The translations under genes and the position numbers were made by a program. The notes beneath the pieces were generated by a model. That model was not told the origin of the DNA. It did no database searches and was given only the letters and a program-made list of their open reading frames with translations. A stretch of DNA of 64,000 nucleotides from Embiotoca jacksoni (lineage: Eukaryota > Chordata > Actinopteri > Embiotocidae), in contig JAKOON010000011.1 of the NCBI GenBank assembly GCA_022577435.1, forward strand, positions 17,361,802 to 17,425,801. The letters are read 5' to 3'. Shown piece after piece: positions 1 to 10,400 of the stretch. Positions within the stretch are counted from its first letter, which is position 1. Each line of letters begins with the position of its first letter.

Positions 1-970
1 GTTTCTGACTGTGTTTACTTTATTTTTGGCGCGTTGCTATTTTTGTGCAGTGCAGGCACCAATTATCAAAGGCAGAAGAGCTTGAAGTGATTGACACAAG
101 TGCGTCTTGTGACAGCTGTGACCACCTATAGTGTTCACTTTGCAGCACTACTAGTGGTCTTTAAAGTTCATCCTGATTATTATGAGAACCCTGGAAAGAC
201 AAACAGTCAAGCAAATGAGCCAAGCTTTTCCCAATTCCAAATTTTTTAAAATTGCTTTGTTAAAAATCTGCACATAAATGAGCACGTTAAATTTATAAAC
301 TCATCAAAACACCAAAAACACGACCTCGGGGTTGTAAATATTACCTGTGGGCCAGATTGTACATAAGTAGCTATTAAAATCCAAAGCTAAAGTGAAAGAG
401 AGAACGATATAGAAAGATACCAGCAAAATATAGGATCAGAGAACCCGCGGAAAAGGCGAAAGGAGAATCATTTTTCATATTTGACTTGTGTCTCAGCAGT
501 AAATGGTTTGCTACGGTAAACTGCCTTCGCCTCGTCCTCCTCCCCCTTTGACAAACGAAGGCCAGACTGACTGATGAACAATACTGGAAAGCTAACAATA
601 TGTAACAGCTTTCATTTCAGAAAAGAAAAGACACGCAGCAGATATGAGAAGTGATGAAAAATGATTCAAGGTCAGGGGGCCATTTTGAAACCGTGAAGAG
701 TTATAGCTTGCAGCCACATGAAATGGAGGAGAAGGATGTGCTTTGCTGCAAACTACCGTTTCTGAATGTGTTTTTATTCGTGAAACTAACACTAACGAGT
801 TGTTTTTGTGTCGAAACCACAGGCACTAATTTAGGAAGCACACCTGTGGATCAGATTTCAGGGTAGAAACAAACAACCTCTGTGGTCGTATTGGGTTGGA
901 GGACTTGTTGCATCAGTTTGTCTACTGATTTCTTAGAAGAAAAAAAAAAAAATGTGAGTATCTTTCTTAC
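1..970. other. snca intron 4 / 3' flank
   Basis: This non-coding stretch lies downstream of snca exon 4. It contains a T-rich minus-strand run at 942-953 (A on +) and no recognisable acidic synuclein tail. A 42-nt minus-strand block near 353-394 is flanked by usable splice signals but encodes nothing synuclein-like. Confidence 0.5.
161..190 (-). other. weak candidate for a snca terminal exon
   Basis: A very good acceptor, TTTGTCTTTCCAG (AG at 192-191), is followed in phase 0 (the phase left by exon 4) by nine codons, GSHNNQDEL, and a TAA stop at 163-161. An AATAAA signal follows on the minus strand at 24-19. The peptide is short and lacks the usual DYEPEA-like tail, so this may be coincidence in AT-rich DNA. 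Confidence 0.15.
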
Positions 971-1113
971 TTGTTTGGCTGGGTCCTTTTTGACCAATCC
1001 GGTGGCAGCGGCGATATTGCCTGCGCCCTCCACAGTTTTGTGGGCCACAGCGGTAACCCCGGTAACCATCGCTCCACCCACCTGAGACACTCCAGACACA
1101 GTTCTACCTGCAA
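971..1113 (-). CDS. snca: snca exon 4 (NAC core)
   Basis: The acceptor is CTTACAG (AG at 1115-1114) and the donor is GTAAGA from 970. The 143-nt exon completes the split codon and reads VAGRTVSGVSQVGG, then AMVTGVTAVAHKTVEGAG, then NIAAATGLVKKDPAKQ. It ends in phase 0, exactly like human exon 4. A competing downstream AG (TTGCAG, AG at 1109-1108) would shift the frame and is not used. If the intron were retained, the frame would continue about 40 codons to a stop near 851. Confidence 0.93.
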
Positions 1114-3071
1114 CTGTAAGGATGGAGGAAGGAGAAGAGGGGAGGGGGGGGGCATTTTGAGGAGGGTGTATCTCTATAGAGCCTCAATACCTTTGAGGAT
1201 TAGCATATAGAAAAAGACATCAAGGTGACACAGCTCCCACAATACTGGATAACAAAGCTGCCACAGTGATCTGAGTGGTGGCACTTACTGACTAGTCTTC
1301 AGTTGTCAGTGATATTTCCAGACAGGAAATAGAAAGTACTATTACCACTTACTCTCAACCTACAACGGCAAGATAAAATGTCTGCCGTGAAAAAGCTCTA
1401 TTTGGGTTGATTACAGACTTCCACTCTCACCTTCCGTCAGAGTTTTAATTTTTACATGAAGGAACACTTATAAGGTATCGAAAAGCACAAAAAAAAAAAA
1501 AAAGTTCCTTCTATTTGAAATATAAACATGCACAAGAAATGAGGTTTCCCCAGTTTTGCACGAAGGCGATCACATAAACTCAAACACGAGGATCATCACA
1601 AGTAAGTAATGCATCTAATACATTTATGCCCATTTCTGTTGCTGCAAAACCCCCAAAAGTAGGAGTGCTTATAAATGATCTGGACTATATAACCCTGTAA
1701 ATAGCACTTTCATTATGTAGGGTGCTAACCCTTGTGATCTGGCCAACACAATTATTTCAAACAGGATCATCAACTGTGGAGTCATTTGATAACTGACACA
1801 CCTTCATGACAGCCTCGAGGCATTTCCATTCCAAACCCTTCTGCAGACTTCCTTAGGTTTCACCCCGCCTTCGACCGTTGAAGCAAGTCATTGTTGTGTA
1901 ATTTTCCGTATCTGGTTTTACATTTATCGTTTTCTGTAACTGTTGTGGAGTGTTAGGTTTTTCATTTCAGTGACGTTTCGGTTAAATGGAGCCAATTGTG
2001 TTTTGAAGTCTTGTTTGAGTGCTCTGTAGACCAGCAACTCCCAAATCAAACCCCCAACAAAGGTTCAATGAGAAGTTATTTGAGGACATTATATCCACTA
2101 CATGAAATAATGTTAATTATTATTACTATTTTTGTTTTGTTTTGCCTTTCTTGACAATGTTAGTTATTTCAGGCCTAAACAAAACAAATGATAATGAATC
2201 AACACTCAGCTACTCCTTGGCCACCATCTTTGCCTACGTGGACCTCTTGAAAGCGGATATCAGATCACCTCATGTAGATCGCTTGGTTCCACTGAGAGAA
2301 ACAAACCGCAAAAATCATAATAATCCCAGCTTTCAAAACGCTCACATGCTTTACTTGAAGCCAACATATACAACAATACAGCTGTTTCCCTGGACGCCTC
2401 TTAACAGGTGGCCTCCCTCGGCTTCTTTGCTTGTTATGTATGAGAAAAGGCCAGGCTCAGCCCGTGGGGGGGGGAGGGGGGGGGGGAGGGCAGGTGTTAG
2501 GCGGGTTGTGTTGAGTTATTGGTGGTGAAATATGACACTTAACTCACCTGCAGAGTTTCAGTACATCTCTCACTGACCACCTGAGGATTCAGTTAAATTA
2601 CCCCTGTTTGCTTTTGTGTCAAAGATGTACTGAGTAAAAAAAAAAAAACTTCCTCAGATGTTAACAAGTCAGTCTGGATTCACAAAACGTGTAAAGTCAT
2701 ACAATATAGATTTTTTTTTTTTTTTAAGAAGGAAAGGGGAATGAAACAGATGCATGAAGACTTGTACTAACCTGTTGTGACGCCATCCTTTGTTTTAGTA
2801 CCTGGAACAAAATACAGGTGAAGCTCAATTAGTCCCACTGTGATCAGAATTTCCAATAATAATAATAATAATAATGATAAGATCATAAAAAAAAAAAAAT
2901 AAAGCCTCTGTCCATTATGGTCATCAATGAAACGCATTCCCAGAACCCACCGACAAATATAACCCCATCTTTCGTCATCTCGGCCGCTCCAGTCACTCCC
3001 TGCTTGGTTTTCTCCGCCGCTGCCACGACCCCATCCTTGGCTCTAGAGAAACCCTTCATGAACGCGTCCAT
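971..3071 (-). CDS. snca: alpha-synuclein, 5' coding part (exons 2-4, 98 codons)
   Basis: Synucleins are small presynaptic, vesicle-binding proteins with N-terminal 11-residue KTKEGV-type repeats, a hydrophobic NAC segment and an acidic tail. Joining 3071-2951, 2801-2772 and 1113-971 gives a continuous 98-codon frame. It starts MDAFMKGFSRAKDGV, continues with KTKQGV, MTKDGV and KTKDGV repeats, and ends with the NAC core GAMVTGVTAVAHKTVEGAG and VKKDPAKQ. The NAC stretch VTGVTAVAxKTVEGAG is complete; beta-synuclein lacks 11 residues there and gamma differs, so this is alpha. All junctions have AG/GT with matching phases (1, 1, 0), and exon 4 is 143 nt as in the human gene. Compared with the human protein there is a 4-residue deletion in exon 3. 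The acidic tail exons are not recognised. Introns are 149 bp and 1658 bp. Family and subtype assignment are secure; the 3' end is open. Confidence 0.93.
1114..2771 (-). other. snca intron 3
   Basis: The 1658-bp intron between exons 3 and 4 contains poly-A or poly-T tracts at 1488-1503, 2637-2648 and 2710-2726, and poly-G tracts at 1144-1152 and 2466-2486. The 128-codon open frame on the + strand at 2142-2528 is low-complexity at its end, has no family resemblance and is opposite the gene, so I do not call it. Confidence 0.75.
2772..2801 (-). CDS. snca: snca exon 3, 30-nt microexon
   Basis: The 30-nt exon is bounded by the acceptor TTCCAG (AG at 2803-2802) and donor GTTAGT (from 2771). With one base carried over on each side it encodes G-TKTKDGVTT. 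Human exon 3 is 42 nt, so this one is 12 nt (four residues) shorter and keeps the frame. It is too short to appear as an ORF and was found by following the phase from exon 2. Confidence 0.9.
2802..2950 (-). other. snca intron 2 with (AAT)n
   Basis: A short 149-bp intron. It holds a simple (AAT)n repeat at about 2856-2875 and a poly-A tract (+ strand) near 2887-2899. Nothing else is seen. Confidence 0.85.
2951..3071 (-). CDS. snca: snca exon 2, coding part (residues 1-40 and first base of 41)
   Basis: This exon carries the initiator ATG at 3071-3069 followed by 40 codons plus one base, 121 nt, identical in coding length and phase to human SNCA exon 2. It encodes the membrane-binding amphipathic repeats AAAEKTKQGVTGAAEMTKDGV. 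The donor is GTGGGT at 2950-2945. Upstream, a pyrimidine-rich acceptor ending in CACAG at 3114-3110 suggests the exon begins at 3109 with about 38 nt of 5' UTR. Residue 30 is alanine, as in the normal human protein. Confidence 0.93.
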
Positions 3072-3499
3072 GGCTGCTCGATTGGCTCCCAAATTGCGCG
3101 CACACACAGCTGTGAGGGAATCAAAACAGGCGCGATGAGAAGGCACACGGGGGACGAATGGTGAAGCACTCGGTAAATGAAAACCCCCGGAACCATGCCA
3201 CCGCCCTGCTTTTCTCTCTGACAAGCCAACATATTGTCGTCGGCTGCTGCTGCTGATGCGAGCAGCTCTGCTGAAAATCCCACCTGTAGGAATCGGTTAC
3301 GGTCCGGCTCAGAAACCACCAATGGATTTACTATTAGGCTATTTTAAATGAAACAAACGGAGATAAAACGGATCTATCGGAGTGAAATGTGGCAGTAAGA
3401 CAACATTGTAAAGATGCCAATATTCTAAAATGATTTTTTTTTTTTAATTTAAATTTGTAGGTTAAAGACAAGAAATAAAAGAGCTGTAATTTACGCACC

Positions 3500-3610
3500 T
3501 GTTTGCTTCAACTTCCTTTGAGGCGTGAACGTGATGAGTCTTCCGGGATGACAGCGGAGATTCCTCCGAGGAGCAGTAAAACCGGTTTATTGTCTCCAAA
3601 CTTCAACCAG
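3500..3610 (-). promoter_or_regulatory. snca 5' UTR exon and proximal promoter (approximate)
   Basis: A strong donor, CAG followed by GTGCGT (junction 3499/3498), lies 389 bp upstream of the exon 2 acceptor. This fits the non-coding first exon of synuclein genes. The stretch just upstream contains several CpGs. The transcription start cannot be fixed from sequence, and no TATA box is evident. A second possible donor (CTACAG/GTGGGA near 3284) would give an alternative first exon. Confidence 0.45.
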
Positions 3611-3681
3611 CAGCTACTCTAAAGCCGACGTGAGTGTAAGTGTGTCTTCCCAAACGGACCGACGGACAAAGACAGAGAGGG

Positions 3682-3704
3682 GACAGACAGACAGACAGAC
3701 AGAC
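3682..3704. repeat. (GACA)n tetranucleotide microsatellite
   Basis: About six GACA units lie roughly 180 bp upstream of the presumed first-exon donor of snca, within or just upstream of the promoter. Confidence 0.9.
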
Positions 3705-3810
3705 GCTCCACAGGTTTGACAGACGCCTCCTGCAGCCACGGCGATGGAGAGCGCGTGCGATTAAACCCCGTGATGCTGATGCGAGAGAAGAGATGCTCCG
3801 CTGCCTGTCT

Positions 3811-3813
<3 letters not shown>

Positions 3814-3880
<67 letters not shown>

Positions 3881-3884
3881 CTCT

Positions 3885-3947
<63 letters not shown>
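3814..3947. repeat. compound microsatellite (AC)32 (CT)11 (AC)24
   Basis: Three abutting dinucleotide blocks are read directly: (AC)n at 3814-3877, (CT)n at 3877-3898 and (AC)n at 3900-3947, with a TA interruption at 3899-3900. On the snca sense strand this reads (GT)n(AG)n(GT)n about 300-450 bp upstream of the first-exon donor. Open frames through it encode only THTH or VCVC repeats. Confidence 0.98.
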
Positions 3948-3949
<2 letters not shown>

Positions 3950-4850
3950 AGATTACGTAGCTCTTTCTGTACGTGGGTTGTCCACAGCGTGTAGGTAGCA
4001 GCAGGCTCTTTAAAATCATCAGTCTGCTGAAGACATCTGCGGCCAAACTTACCAATTAGCAGTAGTAAGATGACACTGCTGGGCTTTCCACTGCTCCCAC
4101 GTGTTAACTGCAGCTGCACAGCTGGACCACGTCAAGTTATTGCAGTGTGAATTAAAAGGCAGCGCTGGAATTGGCTCACAGCAAATTAATCTGGGAATTA
4201 ATTCACTCTTAATGTGACCGTTTTTGATCATATGGGTACACACCGTTTAAAAAAAAAGAAAAAGATCTCCTTTCATAAAATGTTTATGATTTGTAAAAAA
4301 AAATGGTTGGATTACTTTGACGGGTCATTTAGTAATTTAGAACACCTATAGGAGAGTAAGTTTTGAAATGCCACTTAGTAAAAACTCCCTTCAACTAAAG
4401 GCTATCTATTTCTAGGAAAGTGCTGCAAAAAAAACACTCTGTTATCCTTCAAAAACCAGCCTAACTGCAGACAGAATGATTGAAACCCTTATTAAATGAC
4501 TGCTTAACATTTAAAACAGCAAACTTGATGCTTTTAGAACTTTATTACCACAAAACAACAAAAGAATAAACACCGGCCAACCCTCAATCTGTTCTTCTTC
4601 TTTTTTTTTTACATCCACAAGATTTTAAATGTCTTACTTTCTACATTATCTGGGCAGAGCAACACTGATAAGGTTAATACTATAATGTGGAGCTTTTACA
4701 TATCTGTGAGCCTTTAGGAGTTCGCGCAGCTCTGATTAACCCTTTCACTGTCAGATAGCTCTGATCTGATCCGAGTAGATGAGGAGTTTGTAAAATCAGG
4801 TGTCTTGTGAGACATTCCCGCGCTGAGCGGATAAAGCATACCTGGCATGG
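3948..4850. other. snca upstream flank, no gene seen
   Basis: AT-rich unique-looking sequence with A-runs and a T-run near 4600. The conceptual proteins in this stretch are short and overlap on opposite strands. No splice-bounded coding exon is recognised. Confidence 0.5.
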
Positions 4851-4940
4851 CTGTGGGCGGAGCATGCGCATTAGCGACTTCCCCCAGGCCTGCTCGGCTA
4901 ATTTCCGGTGCGCGCGACTCTTTGAGACTTTGTTTTGAAA
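4851..4940. promoter_or_regulatory. GC-box / NRF1-like promoter-like island
   Basis: The stretch has a GGGCGG Sp1-type box at 4855-4860 and a GCATGCGC core at 4862-4869 that matches NRF1-type sites, followed by a locally CpG-rich patch (GGTGCGCGCG near 4908-4917). Such combinations mark housekeeping, often bidirectional, promoters. It could serve the + strand candidate that follows, or act as a distal alternative snca promoter: on the minus strand CCAG/GTATGC near 4842 is a possible donor. Confidence 0.4.
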
Positions 4941-5351
4941 TGTTACTGAACCAAATGGATACATTTCTGATATTTAAAAAGAGATATTTTTCCCGGGATG
5001 TAAGCACGTGTTTTGTAAATACTTTCACCGGCAGAAGCTCTTCACCTGGAGGTTTTAAAGGTTTTGGAAAGACAAGTGTGGTAAGTTTAACCCACATAGA
5101 GCACGCTACTTCCTGCATTGGCACGTGACATAAGTGAGAGCGTGAATCCTAAAATAACCAGATTGTTTTGCAGTGAGCTGACGGGACGGTGAGCTGACGG
5201 GACGGTGAGCTGACAGGACGGTGAGCTGTTTGGGCTGATGTGCCGCTTCTTTCAGGTTATGAGTGACGTCAGAGGCTCTAATTTAATCTTTGTGAACAGT
5301 TACAACATTTTTCAAAGTTTTCTAAAGTTTTTTTTTGTTGTCTTTGTTTAG
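4940..5351 (+). CDS. speculative small two-exon ORF (hypothetical)
   Basis: From the ATG at 4940, 47 codons (starting MLLNQMDTFLIFKKRYFSRD) run to a consensus donor GTAAGT at 5081. The next acceptor, CTTTCAG (AG at 5254-5255), keeps phase 0 and gives 31 more codons ending in TAG at 5349-5351, for a 78-residue product. The intron would be 175 bp and contains a 16-bp tandem repeat. The first half is basic (FKKRYFSR) and the second half hydrophobic. I do not recognise a family, and the second exon is T-rich, so this could be chance. It is listed because promoter motifs, donor and acceptor line up. Confidence 0.15.
5173..5228. repeat. 16-bp tandem repeat, 3.5 copies
   Basis: The unit GTGAGCTGACGGGACG starts at 5173, 5189 and 5205 (third copy with one substitution, ACAGG for ACGGG), with a partial fourth unit at 5221-5228. 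Confidence 0.95.
5264..5271. promoter_or_regulatory. consensus CRE (TGACGTCA)
   Basis: A perfect palindromic CREB/ATF site lies 400 bp from the NRF1-like island. Confidence 0.5.
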
Positions 5352-7420
5352 ATAATGTGTCATGTAGAACCTGTCATGTAAAACAACTGAAATGAGATAA
5401 ATAAGTATTTATGTGAGATGGTAGCCACATGATCTGAGTTTGGCAATTCATTCTTGACTTTGAACAGTCATTGCTGCTCTAGACCTTTTGAACACATCAC
5501 ATGACCTTCATCAGTAGATGGGAGTTTGCCGGTTGTCATGGAGCTGTAAATGTTTGTGTAATTTTTTTGTTTTTTTTGTTCATCTCTTTCTGAGTTTACC
5601 TTTGACTAGTTTTAGTCTACATTTGGCTTCGGAAGAACCTCATTTGATCATTCTTGGTGCATGTAATTCATAAAGTCATCGGTCTTAATAGACACATGGA
5701 CCTGGGAAGTTTAGAGAAGGCTGTTGGGATCTTGTCAACCTCTTATGCCGCTTAAAAGTGAGAATCGGACAACGTATTGAAAAATGACGAGTGAGAAGCC
5801 TCGGCTCACTTTACACGAGGTCGGTCGGTCGGTCGATCCACCAATTAGATTCCAGAATGAAGGATCACAACTATTTTACTAGATTGCCTTTTCATTTGTT
5901 GCAGACATTCATTGTCCACATGACTTCGGTGATCATTACCTCACAGGCATTGCTATCGATTCTTAAACTCTTTAACTGGCAGGTTACGGGAGAAAATCCC
6001 AGATCATATCAATTCATAACTCAGTATGACCATCTGACAGGTGAGAAGCAAATCGCTTCCTGTTGCTTTTTCATTCGTTTTAGTTTGTTTTGACAGCAAA
6101 ATGTTTTGCAGCCATTTTCCCCTGGTTATGGCTAAGTGGTTAGTAGATACTGCTCCGGTGCCATTACGGCACCACTGTTGTGACGGCTGCTGCCGGCGGA
6201 GTGTGTTGGACAAAAAACAGATTTGAGCGTTCGCTTCTCAAAATCGTATTTCACACCACAAAATGAACCGTGAAATACAACCTGCGGGGCTCTGAAACAA
6301 ATACACTGTGTATGTCTGGAGAGCCACAAATCACAGGATCTTTTATATGCAACTCAGTCTCACATCAACATGTGTAATATTGTAATATTTTACAATAACT
6401 GCTCCAAGAATTGTGAGATGCCTTTGTTTCTCTTGGCCTATTGTTTTCTATTGACCTCAGCATGTGAACAAGACGTCTCAGGTTTAGGTCATGGTTTAAG
6501 TCACAGTAAGTAAACAACGTAGCTAACGTTTCAAACCTAAGAGTTTATGTGAGTTTACTTATTTACATTACTTGACATAAATCCACATTATATTTTGCTT
6601 TTCTCATCATCTCGGAGACCAGTCTCCGGGGTGACAGTCCTACGTTTGAGCTATCCGACCACCCCGACTTCCAGTCGCAAATATTTATCTCACATTTTTA
6701 GAGCCGTTATTGTGAATCGAGAACATTTTGAGCTTTGGACCAACACTGTAACACATTTTGATGTCAGACCGGGTGCTTAGATGACAAATTTACAGGTGGA
6801 CTCGCGTGACTAATATTAATGGTCATGCATAAACTCAAGTTACCATGACGACAGCGTGATATTTGCCCCCTCTAGTCCTCCCTGATAACAATTTTTGTAC
6901 TGCAGAAAGCTTGAAGACTTCATCTCTTAAACGTTCTCCGTTGAACCTCAGTGTTGCAGTTGGCATCTTTCCAGAGAAACCAGATGGCCTCAGAGCTTCC
7001 CTTCACTCCTGCTCTGCAAGTTTCTACTTCTCTCCCTGCTCGGAGGCAGCGTCGCTGCCAAAGTCTGTTGCTATGTTTCCTGCCTGTGAATCATCATGCA
7101 CGATCGCTCTCACAGACACGAAGAGTATTTTTTTTCACCTGTGTTACTTGTTCATTGGATGTGATTACTCTGTTTGATTTAAAGGCTGAATCCAAACTTT
7201 GAAAGTTGTATTATTACCAAAGTGCACTAAGCAAACAGCCCACTGAGTGTGTGTGGTACCATCCATTTATGAATACATATATTGACTATATACTGTAGAC
7301 AGCGCCACACGCATTGACTTGTATACATGTACTTTGTAAAGAACAACAACAAAAGAGAAAATCACCATTTACTTCAATAGACGACTAGGTGTCGAGGAAA
7401 AGCACAATCAGAGGTGTGGG
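5352..7420. other. intergenic, no gene seen
   Basis: This stretch holds a poly-T tract near 5555-5580 and a (GGTC)n patch at 5820-5834. Small hairpins include GGTGCC/GGCACC around 6158-6172 and GGAGACC/GGTCTCC-like arms near 6614-6628. Open frames up to about 104 codons (for example 6863-7177) show no domain, no conserved composition and no splice support. Confidence 0.45.
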
Positions 7421-7421
7421 T

Positions 7422-7459
7422 TGGTACTTTATTCGTCTCCAGGGGGAAATTTCTTAATA
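7422..7459 (-). mobile_element. LINE-type 3' tail (minus orientation)
   Basis: On the minus strand this reads AAATTTCCCCCTGGAGACGA followed by ATAAAGTACC, the form of a recurrent fish LINE/L2-like 3' terminus (AATTTCCCC...AATAAAG). The AT-rich stretch at higher coordinates may be the degraded 3' UTR. No reverse-transcriptase coding remains visible. Confidence 0.5.
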
Positions 7460-7469
7460 CAGCAGGCAA

Positions 7470-10400
7470 GGCAATAACATATGTTCAAGACATCGATTAT
7501 GTAAATAAGAGTATGAATAGCTATTCAGTTAGTCCAGGGATTGGTCACATGGTCTTATGACAGTTGTATATTTTCTAAAATTTACTTCACTGCTGAATTT
7601 GTCATTTTGTATCAGAAAATACTGTGGATGTGATGTGTTCGAGTACTCGCAGTGTAACGAGACCAAATCTTAATTCGCTGTGCTGTCAGTCGGTTGCTGG
7701 AGAGCCGAGCTGTCATGGCCTCGTGCCATTTATCAGTAGCTGCAGGGGACAAGTCGGGCTCATTACTGTCTGTGCTGTCGAGCCGCGGGCTCACCGTGAT
7801 GCAGCGGCAGCACCGCCGCCCAAAGGCTCAATTAAAAGCACCTGATGGATTCCACACTAATATTGAAGAAGCATTGGCGTTTCTTCAGAGTGATGTAGAA
7901 ACCCTGTAATCCTCTCTTGTTCTGGATGAATGTATTTCATGAAGGACGTTTCTGTACATCGGTATCTATATTGTTGTTACTGTTGTTAATGGGGGAGCGG
8001 GGGGGGGGGGGGGGTTCACTCTGTTGACTTCTGATATTGATATTGATTAAATTTTATGAGACAACATGGAATTCAGTGATGAAATATTAATCATGTCAAT
8101 GTTACTCTGCCAAAAAAAAATAAAGTGATGAGACAAATGGTGTTGAATTAAATGAGGTCAAAATGTCTCTAATATCAGACGCAGCTCCTCCACAGCGCTG
8201 AAATATAATGTGCTGGAATATAATGTGTTTACAGACATGAATTTATGGTCTTGTCTGTTCTCAACCTTTTTATCCAGACATCCATCTTGCGGTAGGCTAT
8301 TCAGAGGAATATATATTAAACTGGATATTATTATTTGGTTGGACACCATATGTATTCTTCTCATTCAGTTGAACAGTTTGTTTTTCTGTTTCAACTGTTT
8401 AACAATTCCTTTTAGTTTTTATACATTAGTGACTCTATACTCTTGGTAGGAAAAAAAATAATTATGAAGTCAAATCTTAACTTTGTTTTCACCTCGTTTA
8501 TATTTTCTGACATGGAACTCTGAATATTAATCGTCAGATACTGAATATAAATAGTGGATTACATTTAAAGTAATGAATTAGTGTCAGTGACTTTGATCCG
8601 TTAATGATCCCTGATACTCTGATAGATAAACTCACTAACAGATCTTCTACAGAGGCAACTATTGGAAGAAAGTTTCTTCAGCTGAACATGTGATGCCCTG
8701 TTACACCGTCTTATTGAAGAAACCACCCAGTTGTTGTTTTTTTTTTTTTTTTACAATTTTCACGAATCACTGTTTTATTTACATATGTTTTTCCTCTCAT
8801 GGACAGGTGGCGGTGCCAACGAGGCTCTCTCTCCTTCAGCTCATTTTCTCTTCATGCTTTCTTCCCAAATCATTTAAAAAAGACACTTCATTATCATCGT
8901 CATCCCATTGAGTCATTGACACAGGACTCTCGTGTATTACTTGACCATATCAGTGTTAGGTGAAAGGCCTTTCACATACTATATGCATATCAGAAGTGTT
9001 GGGATCATAATTCTTTTGACACTTGTCATTCCTAGAGAAAGGCAGTTTCTTTAAGGAGTGACGTCAGTCAGTTACAATCCATAACAACATGCTGCTCGTT
9101 AGTCACAATTAGCCCACTCATAAACAGCTGGGAGTAATCCTTTTTTTTTTCTTCTCTCAACTCACTTTATGAAGGGGCCTCCTCGTGAGTCATAGAAACT
9201 ACATCTATACCATATTGCGTTCATCCATTATACAGTTTTCACTATTGTTATGGTTATAAAATCTTCCTTTTCTTGTTACAGCTGAAGGATGAATTGCACT
9301 GAGTGTATGAGGAGAGCGAGACTCAGTCCAATGATGCACAGTGACCATAAAGAGGATAAAGACACATCAAAACCTCTGTGTGACCCTGCAGCTCTGCACT
9401 GCTTTCACCACCGGTCACAGTAATTGGTGAGTCTGTCATCTCCTTCCCTTTTTTTTTCTTTTTTTTTTTTCTACCGCGCGTGTGTGCAGAAACCAGAAGG
9501 GTGCTGATGAAGTTAAAGCAAAGAACTTCACTCTGAAACTTTTTTTCTGGCCTCATTAAGGACTGACTGACTGAGATCTAAAGTTACAGAGAAACAGGGA
9601 TGTGAAAATCATACAGAAAGCGAAAGAAATGATCAACCTATTGTTTTACAATAGGAACAATTCTACTGCTGCTAATGATGATGATAATCACCGTTTCAAA
9701 CATGGAGTTGCACCAAACTATAATGATCATTTATTTCTTTACTTTTTATTAAACTTTTTAGGTGTCAAAAAGTGTTTAATGACCTGAATTCATTTCATGT
9801 TATGCAGTGCCATCTAGTGTAGGACTTGTGCAACAGCCATTTGAACCCACTCACCTGCACAAGAGAATTAAAATCCATTGATCACTCGGATAAAAAAAAC
9901 AACCTGTGACTTTGACTGCATTTGAGTTGTGTTGAAAGTCACATTGTCTGCTGCGCTCGGTGAGGTCACGACACACCGGTCCAATGCGTCTGTAAAAACA
10001 CGTGGCTCTCGTTAATTGGGTTAAAATGTCATTGCCGCATCTGTTTTTTCTGGCTCCAGGTGTACCTGCTGTATAAATGAACCATTACTGCAAACATCAG
10101 GGTGATTAATCCTTCTAATATTTTGGTATATTTGGCTGAGATGATGAAATATCAAACTTTCCACAGAAATCCACAAAATAATATTTTCAGTGGCTTTAAA
10201 CTTGAGTATCTATCACACAAATTTCTAAATCATTATATTAACATTTGTGAAAACTTGCACACACAAAGACAAGCTACTGCACGATCCTGCATAAATGAGC
10301 CCGCTTCGTCAGGCTTTGTCATTTATACAAATTAAATTTCCACATATGTCATTTATTTATTTATTTGCTGAATTTTCTCTTCTGATACTAGTTAATTTAT

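Noticed and set aside
353..394. 42-nt minus-strand block flanked by CACTTTAG and CAG/GTAATA
   Set aside because: Splice signals are good, but the in-phase peptide (LWILIATYVQSGPQ) is hydrophobic and does not resemble a synuclein.
470..560. Minus-strand frame beginning GEEDEAKAVYRSKP as a possible snca acidic tail exon
   Set aside because: The preceding acceptor is weak (no good pyrimidine tract), the peptide soon becomes basic, and it lacks Tyr-rich EPEA-type sequence.
851..970. Continuation of the snca frame past exon 4 (about 40 more codons to a stop)
   Set aside because: The exon 4 donor GTAAGA is strong and in the exact conserved position; the extension is T-rich and unlike any synuclein tail, so it would only be an intron-retention product.
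3603..4119. Open frames of VCVCVC / THTHTH across 3.6-4.1 kb
   Set aside because: They are translations of the (AC)n(CT)n(AC)n microsatellite, not genes. The same applies to frames at 15.1, 26.4, 28.7 and 45.8 kb.
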